64,000 nucleotides of DNA from Pedobacter suwonensis (GTDB lineage: Bacteria; Bacteroidota; Bacteroidia; Sphingobacteriales; Sphingobacteriaceae): contig NZ_FOJM01000016.1 of the NCBI RefSeq assembly GCF_900111825.1, positions 111,024 through 175,023 on the forward strand, written 5' to 3'. Position 1 is the stretch's first letter. Every line of letters starts with the position of its first letter. The notes beneath the pieces are model-generated. The model saw only the letters and a list, made by a program, of their open reading frames with translations, was not told where the DNA came from and searched no databases. Below, piece after piece: positions 63,305-64,000 of the stretch. A program made the position numbers and the translations under genes.

Positions 63305-64000
63305 ATAGTTAATGGGCTAACTGTCCATACTGTCATCTTAAGCGCAACGAAGGATCTTTTGTAATTTAAATCTCAAAGGAGTGTAGTCCAAAAAAGGTCA
63401 TTTGAAGAGCAATTACAGTAGCTCTTTTAAGGTTCGTCCTGCTTTCCATTTCAAGTCCTCGCTGCGCTGTGGGCTTTCCATTTCAATCAGGTCTAAAATG
63501 GCAGTGTCTATGCTGTTGTTAAAGGGTTGAATAGCATAGTTTCCCAATAAGCTGTTATTTGTCAGCGTTATACACCCCCCGGATAGCAATTGCTTTACTT
63601 GCCATCTAAACCTATCGAAGCGGTTCCGATTTTTTACCGATAAACGGCACTAAATTAGCATCGGAATAAGTGTAGAGCATAGTTGCAACTGCTACCTAGG
63701 CGTATAAGATTAATGTTGTCATCCTGAGGGATAATTTATGATATAAAAATCAATATGATTGACGTTTTTTCCTTCGCACAATTCTTGCCTCGGCTCACCG
63801 CCGCCGAAGGGCTCTTACTTTTTGGCATCAAAAAGTAACAAAAAATGCCGGCTGAAAATTTTTCTTTCAAAGCCAGTGTTATGGCTAGAACAGTGCAGTC
63901 CGAAAAATTTATTAGGCCGGTTTTAAGTAGAACGGTGATACGGTGCTATGGCCTAGCTATACGGAAATGCATGATGCCGCATTCTGCTCATTAATAGGTA
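63305..64000. other. Gene-free repeat-rich end of window
   Basis: No credible ORF on either strand. 63411-63680 shares words with the 51.6-52.2 kb repeats (GTTCGTCCTGCTTTCCATTT, TCAATCAGG, CAATTGCTTT, CCGATTTTTTACCGATAAACG), so it may be a diverged third copy. 63815-63838 is a perfect hairpin TTACTTTTTG-GCAT-CAAAAAGTAA. Short GTCATCTTAAGCGCAACGAA and GTCATCCTGAGGG words resemble REP ends. Confidence 0.5.
63815..63838. repeat. Perfect hairpin TTACTTTTTG-GCAT-CAAAAAGTAA
   Basis: 10-bp perfect stem, 4-base loop, in gene-free DNA. It looks like part of a dispersed element and not a terminator, since no gene ends nearby. Confidence 0.6.

Noticed and set aside
1..64000. Prophage, integrated plasmid or large genomic island
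   Set aside because: No integrase, phage structural, replication or conjugation genes; most genes are housekeeping or standard for the phylum. Mobile signals are limited to small elements.

Overview
The window looks like chromosome of a member of the Bacteroidota, most likely family Sphingobacteriaceae and probably Pedobacter or a close relative. Three things point there: SusC/SusD-type outer-membrane pairs and lipoproteins with a Cys-Lys-Lys-Asp/Glu start, several promoters of the Bacteroidota form TAnnTTTG, and AT-rich intergenic DNA full of short interspersed repeats. The genus is inference. No rRNA, CRISPR array, prophage or replication origin was seen. There is one tRNA (Gln, TTG).

Layout. 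1-2.1 kb: end of a WYL regulator and a secreted GH32 fructan hydrolase. 2.1-8.2 kb: prfC, a Pif1-type helicase, a 483-bp repeat-bounded element carrying a GxxExxY gene, a SprT-like protease and a DUF433/DUF5615 toxin-antitoxin pair. 8.2-17.8 kb (minus strand): adenine deaminase, fused E1 alpha/beta 2-oxoacid dehydrogenase, LutB, then tatC-rpiB-M28 peptidase, then an LVIVD lipoprotein. 17.9-25.6 kb (minus strand): pdxA, sulfurtransferase, yceD, rpmF, plsX, fabH, accB, accC, a fatty-acid and ribosome cluster. It ends in a small insertion that seems to have rebuilt the 3' end of accC and carries an antitoxin with a broken toxin. 25.8-31.8 kb: rsmA, dinB, a small orphan protein, two stand-alone receivers and a TPR histidine kinase.

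32.0-49.7 kb is a complete maltodextrin locus: LacI regulator, two near-identical palindromic operators, susC, susD, susE, a neopullulanase-like GH13, beta-phosphoglucomutase, GH65 phosphorylase, a second GH13, an MFS transporter and a CBM48-GH13 lipoprotein. Inferred flow: surface GH13 and SusCDE capture and import oligosaccharide, periplasmic GH13 enzymes trim it, the MFS protein carries maltose inward, and GH65 plus beta-phosphoglucomutase convert it to glucose and glucose 6-phosphate.

50-64 kb: S10 carboxypeptidase, a tandem pair of ~310-bp non-coding repeats, accA, a REP-associated (RAYT) transposase with its repeats, two tandem ~1000-residue DUF2723 membrane proteins, tRNA-Gln, prs, rplY and pth, then a gene-free repeat-rich end.

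Most protein genes belong to known families. The unusual signals are non-coding or small mobile structures: the accC tail regeneration, the GxxExxY element whose end pattern recurs 40 kb away, the tandem structured repeats, the operator pair and the RAYT repeats.
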